Positions 6,834 to 13,110 of a stretch of 14,246 bases of DNA are shown in pieces. The position numbers were made by a program, and so were the translations under genes. The notes under the pieces were generated by a model. It had not been told where the DNA came from. It did not search any database and saw only the letters and a program-made list of their open reading frames with translations. Where the stretch lies: assembly GCA_904420055.1 (NCBI GenBank), contig CAJFTV010000147.1:1-14246 (forward strand), written 5' to 3'. The number at the start of each line of letters is the position of its first letter. The first letter of the stretch is position 1. Origin of the DNA: Candidatus Alloscillospira gallinarum (lineage in GTDB: Bacteria > Bacillota > Clostridia > Oscillospirales > Oscillospiraceae).

Positions 6834-6862
6834 TTGATAAGAGCGGCGGAAAATATTATACT
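6834..6862 (+). promoter_or_regulatory. Sigma-A-type promoter of the alaX-asnS-DUF896 operon
   Basis: The -35 TTGATA (6834-6839), a 17-base spacer and the -10 TATACT (6857-6862) each differ from consensus at one or two positions. Transcription would start near 6869, about 36 bases before the preferred start codon at 6905. Confidence 0.75.
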
Positions 6863-6904
6863 TTAAAGGTAAAATTTACAGAAAACGACAGAATGGAGAT
6901 TTCT

Positions 6905-8056
6905 ATGACTGAGCGACTATATTATTCCGACAGCCATCTCGCCGCGTTTGAGGCGGAGGTCGTGTCCTGTACGCCGTCTGGAAAGGGATATTATGTGACG
7001 GTGCTTGACAGGACAGCCTTTTTCCCGGAGGGAGGGGGGCAGCCGGGGGATACCGGCGTTATAGGAGATGTGCCGGTTACGGACACCCACGAGAAAGACG
7101 GCGATGTTTGTCACTACACCTCCGAATTCATAGAGCCGGGGAGTTATGTTAAATGCAGTATTGACTGGGGCCGCCGGTTTAATTTTATGCAGAACCACTC
7201 AGGAGAGCATATTGTGTCCGGAATTGTCCATAGCATGACAGGCTTTAACAATGTGGGCTTTCACATGAGTGAGGGGTTTGTAACCGTGGACTTTGACGGG
7301 GAGCTCACAGGGGAGCAGCTTGAAGAGATTGAGAGAACCGCAAACGGCGCTGTTTGGGAGAACAGGGAAGTGAGGGCATGGTTTCCTGCGGCGGCAGAGC
7401 TTAAAGATATTGAGTACCGCAGCAAGCTTGACATAACAGAGGGCGTGCGGCTTGTGACAATTGACGGATATGACACCTGCGCCTGCTGTGCGCCCCACGT
7501 GAAGCGCACAGGTGAGATTGGAGTAATAAAAATTACTGATTTCATGCGTCACCGGGGCGGAGTGAGAATAACAATGGTATGCGGGGGAGACGCGCTTGCA
7601 GACTATTGCACAAAGCAGGACAATGTGAGAAAAATCTCAGTGCTGCTCTCCGCAAAGCCGGAGGAGACTGCCGGGGCTGTGCAGCGTGTTAAACAGGAGC
7701 TGGCGCAGCTTAAAACTGAGCTGGCGGAATTTCGGCGGCAGGTGACCCAGAGTAAAATTGCTGGCCTGAAACCCACAGAGGGAAATATGTGCATATTTGA
7801 GGAAAAACTTGATATGCAGAGTATGAGAGAGCTTGTAAACGCGGGAATGGAGCTCTGTACAGGAATATGCGCCGGGTTTGTGGGAAACGATAACGATGGG
7901 TATAACTATGTAATAGGCAGTAAATACACGGACCTTCGGACAGCCTCAAGAGAGATTAATTCCGCGATAGAGGGCCGTGGCGGGGGAAAGCCGGAAATGA
8001 TACTGGGGAGCGCCGCGGCGAGCAGGCGCAGTATAGAAGAGTACTTCTTAAAATAA
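6905..8056 (+). CDS. Alanyl-tRNA editing protein, AlaX-L type with DHHA1 domain
   Basis: A free-standing editing protein of 383 residues that hydrolyses mischarged Ser-tRNA(Ala) or Gly-tRNA(Ala). The N-terminal part (about 1-85) resembles the AlaRS second additional domain, with FFPEGGGQPGD at 39-49. The editing core follows, with the zinc ligands H98 and H102 (NHSGEH) and C194 and H198 (CACCAPH). A coiled-coil stretch (about 245-285) precedes a DHHA1-like C-terminus with GRGGGKPEMILGSA. It has no aminoacylation domain, so it is an AlaX-L type. The start at 6905 is preferred over the ATG at 6893 because a GGAG lies 6 bases upstream of it, while the earlier ATG has no clear site. It is first in an operon with asnS, 22 bases apart. 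Confidence 0.9.
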   Translation: MTERLYYSDSHLAAFEAEVVSCTPSGKGYYVTVLDRTAFFPEGGGQPGDTGVIGDVPVTDTHEKDGDVCHYTSEFIEPGSYVKCSIDWGRRFNFMQNHSGEHIVSGIVHSMTGFNNVGFHMSEGFVTVDFDGELTGEQLEEIERTANGAVWENREVRAWFPAAAELKDIEYRSKLDITEGVRLVTIDGYDTCACCAPHVKRTGEIGVIKITDFMRHRGGVRITMVCGGDALADYCTKQDNVRKISVLLSAKPEETAGAVQRVKQELAQLKTELAEFRRQVTQSKIAGLKPTEGNMCIFEEKLDMQSMRELVNAGMELCTGICAGFVGNDNDGYNYVIGSKYTDLRTASREINSAIEGRGGGKPEMILGSAAASRRSIEEYFLK

Positions 8057-8078
8057 AGGGATTTTTGGAGGAAGATAT

Positions 8079-9464
8079 ATGTTAAGGGATAAATATAACC
8101 TTATAAGTGAGCTGTATGAGCTCAAAGACGACGCCTCAAACAGCGGCATGAAGGTATGCGTCCGGGGCTGGGTCAGGACAAACAGAAATAACGGACACAT
8201 CGGTTTTATGGCCATAAACGACGGCACATGTTTTGACAATGTGCAGATAGTGTATGATATTGACAAAAATCCGGAATTTAAAGAGACCTCAAAGATACTC
8301 ACCGGCTGTGCCGTGGAGGCGAGAGGAGAATTTGTAATTACGCCGGAGGCAAAGCAGCCTTTTGAGATTGCCGCCGCGGAGATAAACCTTATAGGTGACT
8401 GTGACAGTGATTATCCCCTACAGAAAAAACGCCATTCCCTGGAGTTTTTGCGGGAGATTCCCCACTTAAGGCCAAGAACGAACACGTTTAATGCCCTGTT
8501 TCGTGTGCGCTCGGTGCTGTGCGGGGCGATACATGAGTATTTCCAGCAGAACGGGTTTCTGTATATAACGCCTCCGCTTATAACCGGAAATGACGCCGAG
8601 GGGGCAGGAGAGGTGTTTACAGTTACAACAAGGGAAGATGGTGATTACGAAAAGGACTTTTTCGGAAAGCATGCCTGCCTGACCGTTTCAGGACAGCTCC
8701 ATGTGGAGCCGTTTGCCCTCGCCTGTGACAGGGTATATACCTTTGGGCCGACATTCCGTGCGGAGAACTCAAATACCACGACCCATGCCAGTGAGTTCTG
8801 GATGGTGGAGCCGGAGCTCGCCTTTGCAGACCTTGAGGACGACATGAAGTGCATGGAGAGCATGGTGAAATACTGTATAAATGCAGTACTTGAGCGGTGC
8901 CCCTCCGAGATGAAGTTCTTTAACGACATGATAGATAAAGAGCACACCCTGATTAAACGCCTGCGTGAGGTTGCAAGCTCTGAGTTTAAAGTTATGACAT
9001 ATACCGAGGCCGTTGAGCTTCTCAAAAATTCCGGGCGCAAGTTCCAGTATCCGGTGGAGTGGGGCGTTGACCTGAAAACAGAACACGAGCGTTATATATG
9101 TGAGGAGGTTGTAAAGGGGCCTGTATTTCTGATTGACTATCCCAAGGACATAAAGGCGTTTTACATGCGCCTGAATGACGACGGCAAGACTGTCGCCGCC
9201 TGTGACTGTCTTGTCCCCGGTGTTGGAGAGCTTATAGGCGGTTCTCAGAGGGAGGAGCGGTATGACGTTCTTACAAAACGCATGGAGGAGCTGAAAATAC
9301 CAAGGGAAAGCCTACAGTGGTACTGTGACCTCAGGCGTTTCGGCAGTGTGAAGCACGCCGGGTTTGGCCTTGGGCTTGAGCGGTTCATTCTGTATCTTAC
9401 AAACATAGGAAACATAAGGGACGCCATACCCTATGCCAGAACTCCGAAAAATCTTATGTTCTGA
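8079..9464 (+). CDS. asnS: Asparaginyl-tRNA synthetase
   Basis: A class IIb synthetase, 461 residues, the usual length, that charges tRNA(Asn) with asparagine in the cytoplasm. An N-terminal OB-fold anticodon-binding domain lies at about 24-115 (VCVRGWVRTNRNNGHIGF). The class II catalytic domain follows, with motif 2 FRAENSNTTTHASEFWMVEPE and motif 3 GFGLGLERF at 428-436. The FRAENSNTTTH segment is the asparaginyl form, differing from aspartyl-tRNA synthetases. The ribosome binding site GGAGGAAG lies 6 bases before the ATG. The gene is central in the operon, with alaX upstream and the DUF896 gene 10 bases downstream. Its presence suggests direct Asn-tRNA charging, though an amidotransferase route may also exist elsewhere. 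Confidence 0.97.
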   Translation: MLRDKYNLISELYELKDDASNSGMKVCVRGWVRTNRNNGHIGFMAINDGTCFDNVQIVYDIDKNPEFKETSKILTGCAVEARGEFVITPEAKQPFEIAAAEINLIGDCDSDYPLQKKRHSLEFLREIPHLRPRTNTFNALFRVRSVLCGAIHEYFQQNGFLYITPPLITGNDAEGAGEVFTVTTREDGDYEKDFFGKHACLTVSGQLHVEPFALACDRVYTFGPTFRAENSNTTTHASEFWMVEPELAFADLEDDMKCMESMVKYCINAVLERCPSEMKFFNDMIDKEHTLIKRLREVASSEFKVMTYTEAVELLKNSGRKFQYPVEWGVDLKTEHERYICEEVVKGPVFLIDYPKDIKAFYMRLNDDGKTVAACDCLVPGVGELIGGSQREERYDVLTKRMEELKIPRESLQWYCDLRRFGSVKHAGFGLGLERFILYLTNIGNIRDAIPYARTPKNLMF

Positions 9465-9474
9465 GGTGTGAGGT

Positions 9475-9678
9475 ATGGAAAAGCATAAGATTGACAGGAT
9501 TAATGAGCTATCGAGAAAACTCAAAACCCATGGCCTCACAGAGGAGGAGCATTTGGAGCGGAAGGCCCTCCACAGGGAGTACGTGGAAGAGTTTAAAAAC
9601 GGACTTAGAAATACCCTGGAAAACACATATATACAGCGTCCCGACGGTACAAGGGAAAAGGTAAAAAAGAAAAAGTAA
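9475..9678 (+). CDS. DUF896 (UPF0291, YnzC-like) small protein
   Basis: A highly charged 67-residue protein of the DUF896 family, found in Firmicutes. The match is direct: KIDRINELSRKLKTHGLTEEE forms the first helix and turn, the second helix runs about 24-45 (LERKALHREYVEEFKNGLR), and the C-terminal tail carries the conserved RPDG followed by a lysine-rich end. The fold is a small helical hairpin. Its function is not established; B. subtilis YnzC is linked to the SOS region. It starts 10 bases after the asnS stop, with TGAGGT before the ATG, so it is translated from the asnS operon. Confidence 0.9.
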   Translation: MEKHKIDRINELSRKLKTHGLTEEEHLERKALHREYVEEFKNGLRNTLENTYIQRPDGTREKVKKKK

Positions 9679-9696
9679 GATAAAGTAAGATAAATT

Positions 9697-9734
9697 AAAC
9701 TCCTCTTTACGGTTAATGCCGTAAAGGGGAGTTT
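9697..9734. terminator. Terminator between convergent operons
   Basis: The stem AAACTCCTCTTTACGG (9697-9712) pairs with CCGTAAAGGGGAGTTT (9719-9734), 16 bp with one T-G wobble and the loop TTAATG. It follows the DUF896 stop and precedes the end of the convergent binding-protein gene. The T-tracts are short on both sides (TTTTGT on plus, TTTAATTTAT on minus), so it probably serves both directions. A tandem copy of AAGTAAGATA lies just before it at 9673-9692. Confidence 0.7.
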
Positions 9735-9750
9735 TGTATCCTGTGCAAGT

Positions 9751-10872
9751 TTAGTCGATAAAGGCGTTTGCGGTGAGAGAGTCAAACTCCTCCTGCGTGA
9801 GCTCATGGTGATAGAAGATATTGAAGTACTGGGCAACTTCGTCATACACGTCATAATCAACATAGTCGGGATAGAGCACCGCAGGCAGCCATATCAGTGC
9901 AAGCAGACGCTGTACTGAGGGAGGACTGCCTGTCCAGTCGTATGGACCCATAGGTGTCTCAATATAGTTTCCATTTTTTATTGCGGTGAGCTGCTGCCAT
10001 GTCTCGTCGCTGGAGGCAACATCGTATCCTCCGTCAGGTGAGAAGATGATGTAATCAGGGTCCCAGATAAGAAGCTGCTCCATGTCAACGGGGTTGCCGG
10101 TTCCCTTGGAGGAGACATCGTCAACAACTGCCACGTTGTTTGTGAGAAGGTCAATTATCTCAGCGTGGAAAGAACTCTTTGCAAGAACGGAGAGCCCGTC
10201 TTCACCAGTGCAGTAAATCACATTGGCGAGGTTGTCCTCACCAACCTCAGCGACGATTGATTTTGCCCGCGAAAGGATTTGCTCACAGTATACTGCAATG
10301 GCTTCTGCCTCTTCCTCTTTGCCGAGAAGCTCGCCCAGCATGCGGTAAGCGTCAGGATATGTCTCAAGAGACGCCTCAATGTGCACGCAGGGAATGCCAA
10401 TCTGTTCCTGAATGCTGTCAAGTTCTTCGGCCATGTCGTCCTTGGCCTCGCCGATGTCTATAATGACCTGTGGGTCCACGTTTGCAAGCTCTTCAAGGTT
10501 TACCTCACCCTTGCCGCCGTAGAGCTGACCGATAAGGGGCAGGTCAAGGAGCTCGTCACCGATATACTCTTTGTTAATGTCGTCCCACTCGGAGGAGAGA
10601 CCGACATACATTTCCGGCGCAATGGCGAGAAGGGCAATCTGTGCCAGCGGTCCGGTGGGGACTATGCGGGTTATCTCACTGTCCAGTTCAACCTCGCGGC
10701 CGCAGCTGTCGGTGAATGTGACTTTACCGCTTTCGTCACCGTTGTTTTCCGGCGTTGTGTCTTCCTGCTGGTTGCTCTGACTGTCGTCTGTGTTTCCAGT
10801 GCTTCCGCAGCCGGAGAGAACGGAGAAGAGAAGCAGAACAGAAAGAAGCATTGCCAAGAGTTTCTTTGTCAT
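9751..10872 (-). CDS. FecB/BtuF-type ABC transporter substrate-binding lipoprotein
   Basis: A 373-residue extracytoplasmic binding protein. The N-terminus is a lipoprotein signal, hydrophobic to LLLFSVLSGC with the lipidated C22, then an acidic, Asn/Gln-rich linker to about residue 48. The class III binding fold follows: VTFTDSCGREVELDSEITRIV at 51-71, a long inter-lobe helix near 195-215, and a conserved GSPPSVQRLLALIWLPAVLYP segment near 315-335. The permease and ATPase genes are upstream in the same operon, 53 bases away. The family binds Fe-siderophores, heme, cobalamin or, in the MolA branch, molybdate/tungstate. The PPSxxRLLxLxWL-LYP segment is seen by eye in several of these branches, so the ligand is not settled. 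AAAGGAAGG precedes the ATG by 7 bases. Confidence 0.92.
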   Translation of the reverse strand: MTKKLLAMLLSVLLLFSVLSGCGSTGNTDDSQSNQQEDTTPENNGDESGKVTFTDSCGREVELDSEITRIVPTGPLAQIALLAIAPEMYVGLSSEWDDINKEYIGDELLDLPLIGQLYGGKGEVNLEELANVDPQVIIDIGEAKDDMAEELDSIQEQIGIPCVHIEASLETYPDAYRMLGELLGKEEEAEAIAVYCEQILSRAKSIVAEVGEDNLANVIYCTGEDGLSVLAKSSFHAEIIDLLTNNVAVVDDVSSKGTGNPVDMEQLLIWDPDYIIFSPDGGYDVASSDETWQQLTAIKNGNYIETPMGPYDWTGSPPSVQRLLALIWLPAVLYPDYVDYDVYDEVAQYFNIFYHHELTQEEFDSLTANAFID

Positions 10873-10925
10873 TTTTATACCTTCCTTTTATTTTTCATTA
10901 TCTATATAGAAGCGGCTTTCCGCAG

Positions 10926-11705
10926 CTATATCAAAAGATGTGACGGGACACAAAAGCGCATTTTGTCATCAGCAGCGCTGACAATATCAACTTCGACCCC
11001 GTAAAGCTTTTCAATCAGCTCTTTGTTTATTACCTCTTTCGGAGGACCGTCGGCAATTACTCTGCCGTCTTTCAGAGCGAGAATTTTGTCCGCACTTATG
11101 AACGCCTGGTCGGGGTTATGGGTGGATTCGATTATAGTGTAGCCGCTGCGGGTGAGCTTCCTGACCTCTTCAATTACCCTGAGCTGATTTCCGTAGTCCA
11201 GGTTGGAGGCCGGCTCGTCCATAATAAGAACGGTTGCCTTCTGCGCCACTGCCCGGGCAATAAGGGCAAGCTGGCGTTCTCCGCCGCTGACCTGTGTGTA
11301 ACCGCGGTTGCGCAGATGAATAATGCCGAGCTGCTCCATGGCCTCCTCAGCAATTTTAACCTGCTCCCGTCCGGGGGAGGAAAAGCCGGGGGTATGGGCG
11401 GTTGTACCCATGAGTACCATGTCGATCATACTGTAGTTAAACGACGGATAGTGGGATTGGGGAATATAGGCCACATGCTTGGCCAGCTGGCGGGAGGAGA
11501 GCTTTGCGCAGTCTGTGCCGTTTATAACAGCCCTGCCCGTGTAGCCCTTTAAAAGTCCAAGTATGCATTTGAAAAGGGTACTTTTTCCAACGCCGTTTGG
11601 CCCTAATACCGCCATTAGCTCACCGTCCCGGGCGGTGAAGCTCACGCCGTTTAAAACAGGCTCTGTGCCGTAGGAAAAGCTGAGATTTTCAATTTGAACG
11701 CTCAT
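10926..11705 (-). CDS. FecE/BtuD-type ABC transporter ATP-binding protein
   Basis: The ATPase of a type II importer, 259 residues. Walker A is GPNGVGKST at 35-43, the Q-loop is YIPQSHYPS near 82, the signature is VSGGERQLALIARA near 135-148, Walker B is TVLIMDEPASNLD near 155-167, and the H-loop His is in ESTHNPDQA. This order and the spacing to the FecCD permease are standard for iron-chelate or B12 uptake. The start at 11705 overlaps the permease stop as ATGA, indicating translational coupling. A longer in-frame start 34 codons upstream lies inside the permease and gives an unlike sequence, so it is rejected. The stop is TAG. Confidence 0.94.
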   Translation of the reverse strand: MSVQIENLSFSYGTEPVLNGVSFTARDGELMAVLGPNGVGKSTLFKCILGLLKGYTGRAVINGTDCAKLSSRQLAKHVAYIPQSHYPSFNYSMIDMVLMGTTAHTPGFSSPGREQVKIAEEAMEQLGIIHLRNRGYTQVSGGERQLALIARAVAQKATVLIMDEPASNLDYGNQLRVIEEVRKLTRSGYTIIESTHNPDQAFISADKILALKDGRVIADGPPKEVINKELIEKLYGVEVDIVSAADDKMRFCVPSHLLI

Positions 11706-12733
11706 ACCCGCTCCCCCTCTCTTGTAATGAGATATATGAAGAATGGGGCGCCGACAAAAGCGGTGAGGATACCGATTGGTATCTCGGTTGTGGTGAGATT
11801 GCGGCACAGGTTGTCCACAATAAGCATAAATATTGCACCGAAGAGCATGGTTGCCGGCATCAGGTACTTAAAATTGTTGCCAACGAGCCTTCGGGCAAGA
11901 TGCGGCACCACAAGCCCAACCCAGCCGATGACACCGCTGACAGCGACGCTTGCCGCTGTTATTAGCGTAGAGCATAGTATAACTACAAGGCGCACGGCCT
12001 TTGCGTTTACGCCCATGGTGCGGGCCTCGTCGTCACCCATTGTGAGTATGTTAATTCTCCAGCGGAGTATAAGCAGGGGGACAAGACCGATGACCATTGG
12101 TATAATGGCAAAGGCGACGTCTGATTTTTCCGCGCCGTTAAAGCTTCCCATGAGCCAGTATGTAATTTCCGGAAGCTGGCTGTTTGGGTCTGCTACAAGT
12201 TTTAAATATGACGTGGCCGCAGAGAAAAGCGAGCTTATCATAATTCCGGCCAGGATAAGGCCGATAACTTTTTTCCCTTTTGCACGCTCACTTACGAATA
12301 TTACGAGCAGTACGCACACAAGGGAGGCGACGAATGCGAAGAGAGTGACCATGCTGCTGGGCAGCTCTAATATAATGGCGAGTGCCGCGCCGAAACCTGC
12401 CGCGGAGGAAGCGCCCAGAATATCCGGAGAGGCCATTGGATTTTGAAATACCCCCTGATAAGAGGCACCGGAGGCTGCAAGACAGCACCCAACGAGACAG
12501 GAGATAATTATTCGTGGGAAACGCACATTAAATATAATGAGCTCTACACGGTCTTCCCAGAACTGCTCTATATTAAGAAACTTGATTTTTGACAGTAGCA
12601 CCGATATGAGTTCTTTTAACGTAACAGGGTATCTGCCGAGTGTAAAGGACAGGAGAATTCCCGCCACTAAGATAACTGACAGAATTATGATTATCTTTTT
12701 ATAATTCCTGCTTTTGTCTGTGATTTTGGCCAT
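11702..12733 (-). CDS. FecCD/BtuC-family ABC transporter permease
   Basis: The membrane subunit of a metal-chelate importer, 343 residues, with about 10 predicted membrane segments. A first hydrophobic helix (about 13-31) is followed by the family's LGRYPVTLKEL. Other typical segments are RFPRIIISCLVGCCLAASGA (about 71-90) with QNPMASPDILGASSAAGFGA, and later MGVNAKAVR and SGVIGWVGLVVPHLARRLVG. The coupling helix region GWVGLVVPHLARR and the final EIPIGILTAFVGAPFFIYLI are hallmarks of FecCD. It heads the operon and is preceded by a 225-base structured leader. GGAG precedes the ATG by 5 bases. It would work as a homodimer with two copies of the ATPase. Confidence 0.94.
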   Translation of the reverse strand: MAKITDKSRNYKKIIIILSVILVAGILLSFTLGRYPVTLKELISVLLSKIKFLNIEQFWEDRVELIIFNVRFPRIIISCLVGCCLAASGASYQGVFQNPMASPDILGASSAAGFGAALAIILELPSSMVTLFAFVASLVCVLLVIFVSERAKGKKVIGLILAGIMISSLFSAATSYLKLVADPNSQLPEITYWLMGSFNGAEKSDVAFAIIPMVIGLVPLLILRWRINILTMGDDEARTMGVNAKAVRLVVILCSTLITAASVAVSGVIGWVGLVVPHLARRLVGNNFKYLMPATMLFGAIFMLIVDNLCRNLTTTEIPIGILTAFVGAPFFIYLITREGERV

Positions 12734-12746
12734 TTAATCTCCGTTC

Positions 12747-12763
12747 TGACGCCGAATGCGTCA
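12747..12763 (-). promoter_or_regulatory. Small hairpin just upstream of the permease ribosome binding site
   Basis: TGACGC and GCGTCA form a 6-bp stem with a 5-base loop, 4 bases before the GGAG at 12742-12739 on the minus strand. It could modulate translation start, or simply be a leftover in the leader. Confidence 0.4.
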
Positions 12764-12775
12764 ACAATATTTTAC

Positions 12776-12815
12776 AAAATAAAACCGGGCACGCAGAGAA
12801 GATACTACATGCCCG
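12776..12815 (-). terminator. Leader (attenuator) terminator of the ABC importer operon
   Basis: On the minus strand CGGGCATGTAG (12815-12805) pairs with CTGCGTGCCCG (12796-12786), an 11-bp stem with two G-T wobbles and an 8-base loop, followed by GTTTTATTTTG. It lies inside the leader, before any coding sequence, so it is a regulatory terminator rather than an end-of-gene one. Confidence 0.8.
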
Positions 12816-12958
12816 TAAAAACCAAAAACGCAAAGTTTCCTTCTCAAACACGGACGGCCAAACCCTTTCGGGTTTAACCCGCGAGCGAAGCTGTTCGCTC
12901 TGGCTCTGCCGTCATGGGATAAGCCTTTAGACATGCAGGGCGCGGAAACATATTAATT
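12776..12958 (-). promoter_or_regulatory. Structured leader RNA, riboswitch-like, class not recognised
   Basis: The predicted transcript of the ABC importer operon starts near 12958. Closing helix P1 is GTTTCC/GGAAAC (12944-12949 with 12835-12840). Inside lies P2, CATGACGGC with GCCGTCCGTG (12908-12916 with 12849-12858), which encloses two hairpins: P3 GAGCGAA/TTCGCTC with a 4-base loop (12883-12900) and P4 AAACCC-GAAA-GGGTTT (12860-12875), a GNRA-capped arm. An intrinsic terminator follows at 12815-12786, and a segment at 12938-12929 can pair with its left arm. This is the layout of a transcriptional riboswitch for an uptake operon. I do not see the cobalamin B12 box or other class hallmarks. 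A metal, cofactor or metal-chelate ligand is inference from the transporter. Confidence 0.65.
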
Positions 12959-12964
12959 TATTTT

Positions 12965-12994
12965 ACGGTATCACAGTCTTAACACAAATGTCAA
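12965..12994 (-). promoter_or_regulatory. Promoter of the ABC importer operon
   Basis: On the minus strand a perfect -35 TTGACA (12994-12989) is followed after 18 bases by TACCGT (12970-12965), a weak -10 but with an extended TG one base upstream (TGaTACCGT). This sets transcription start near 12958, just before the first leader helix. Confidence 0.55.
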
Positions 12995-13058
12995 TGTGCA
13001 AAAATATATAACTTACTATTGTAAAATCTGCTTTAATTCTGCCTTATTGATGATTTCA

Positions 13059-13087
13059 TTTACAGCGCCTTTATAGTATAGTATTAT
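13059..13087 (+). promoter_or_regulatory. Promoter of the second MATE gene
   Basis: TTTACA (13059-13064), a 17-base spacer and TATTAT (13082-13087) give a start near 13094 and a very short leader before the ATG at 13111. It is back-to-back with the importer promoter, 65 bases apart. I see no further feature between them. Confidence 0.55.
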
Positions 13088-13110
13088 TGTATGGTTTTCG
13101 GAGGGGTAGA

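Noticed and set aside
9673..9692. Tandem repeat AAGTAAGATA x2
   Set aside because: Only two copies, in an AT-rich gap before a terminator; probably chance or slippage without function.
11706..11807. 34-codon extension of the ABC ATPase
   Set aside because: It lies within the permease coding region and is unlike ABC ATPase N-termini. The ATGA overlap at 11702-11705 is the typical coupled start.
12786..12958. Cobalamin or T-box leader
   Set aside because: I looked for the cobalamin B12 box GCCACTG and the T-box GGGTGGNACCGCG pattern and found neither. The transporter type alone is not enough to call it a B12 riboswitch.
12983..12998. CACA/TGTG dyad over the importer -35 box
   Set aside because: Only 4 bases per arm match and the inner positions do not, too weak to call an operator.
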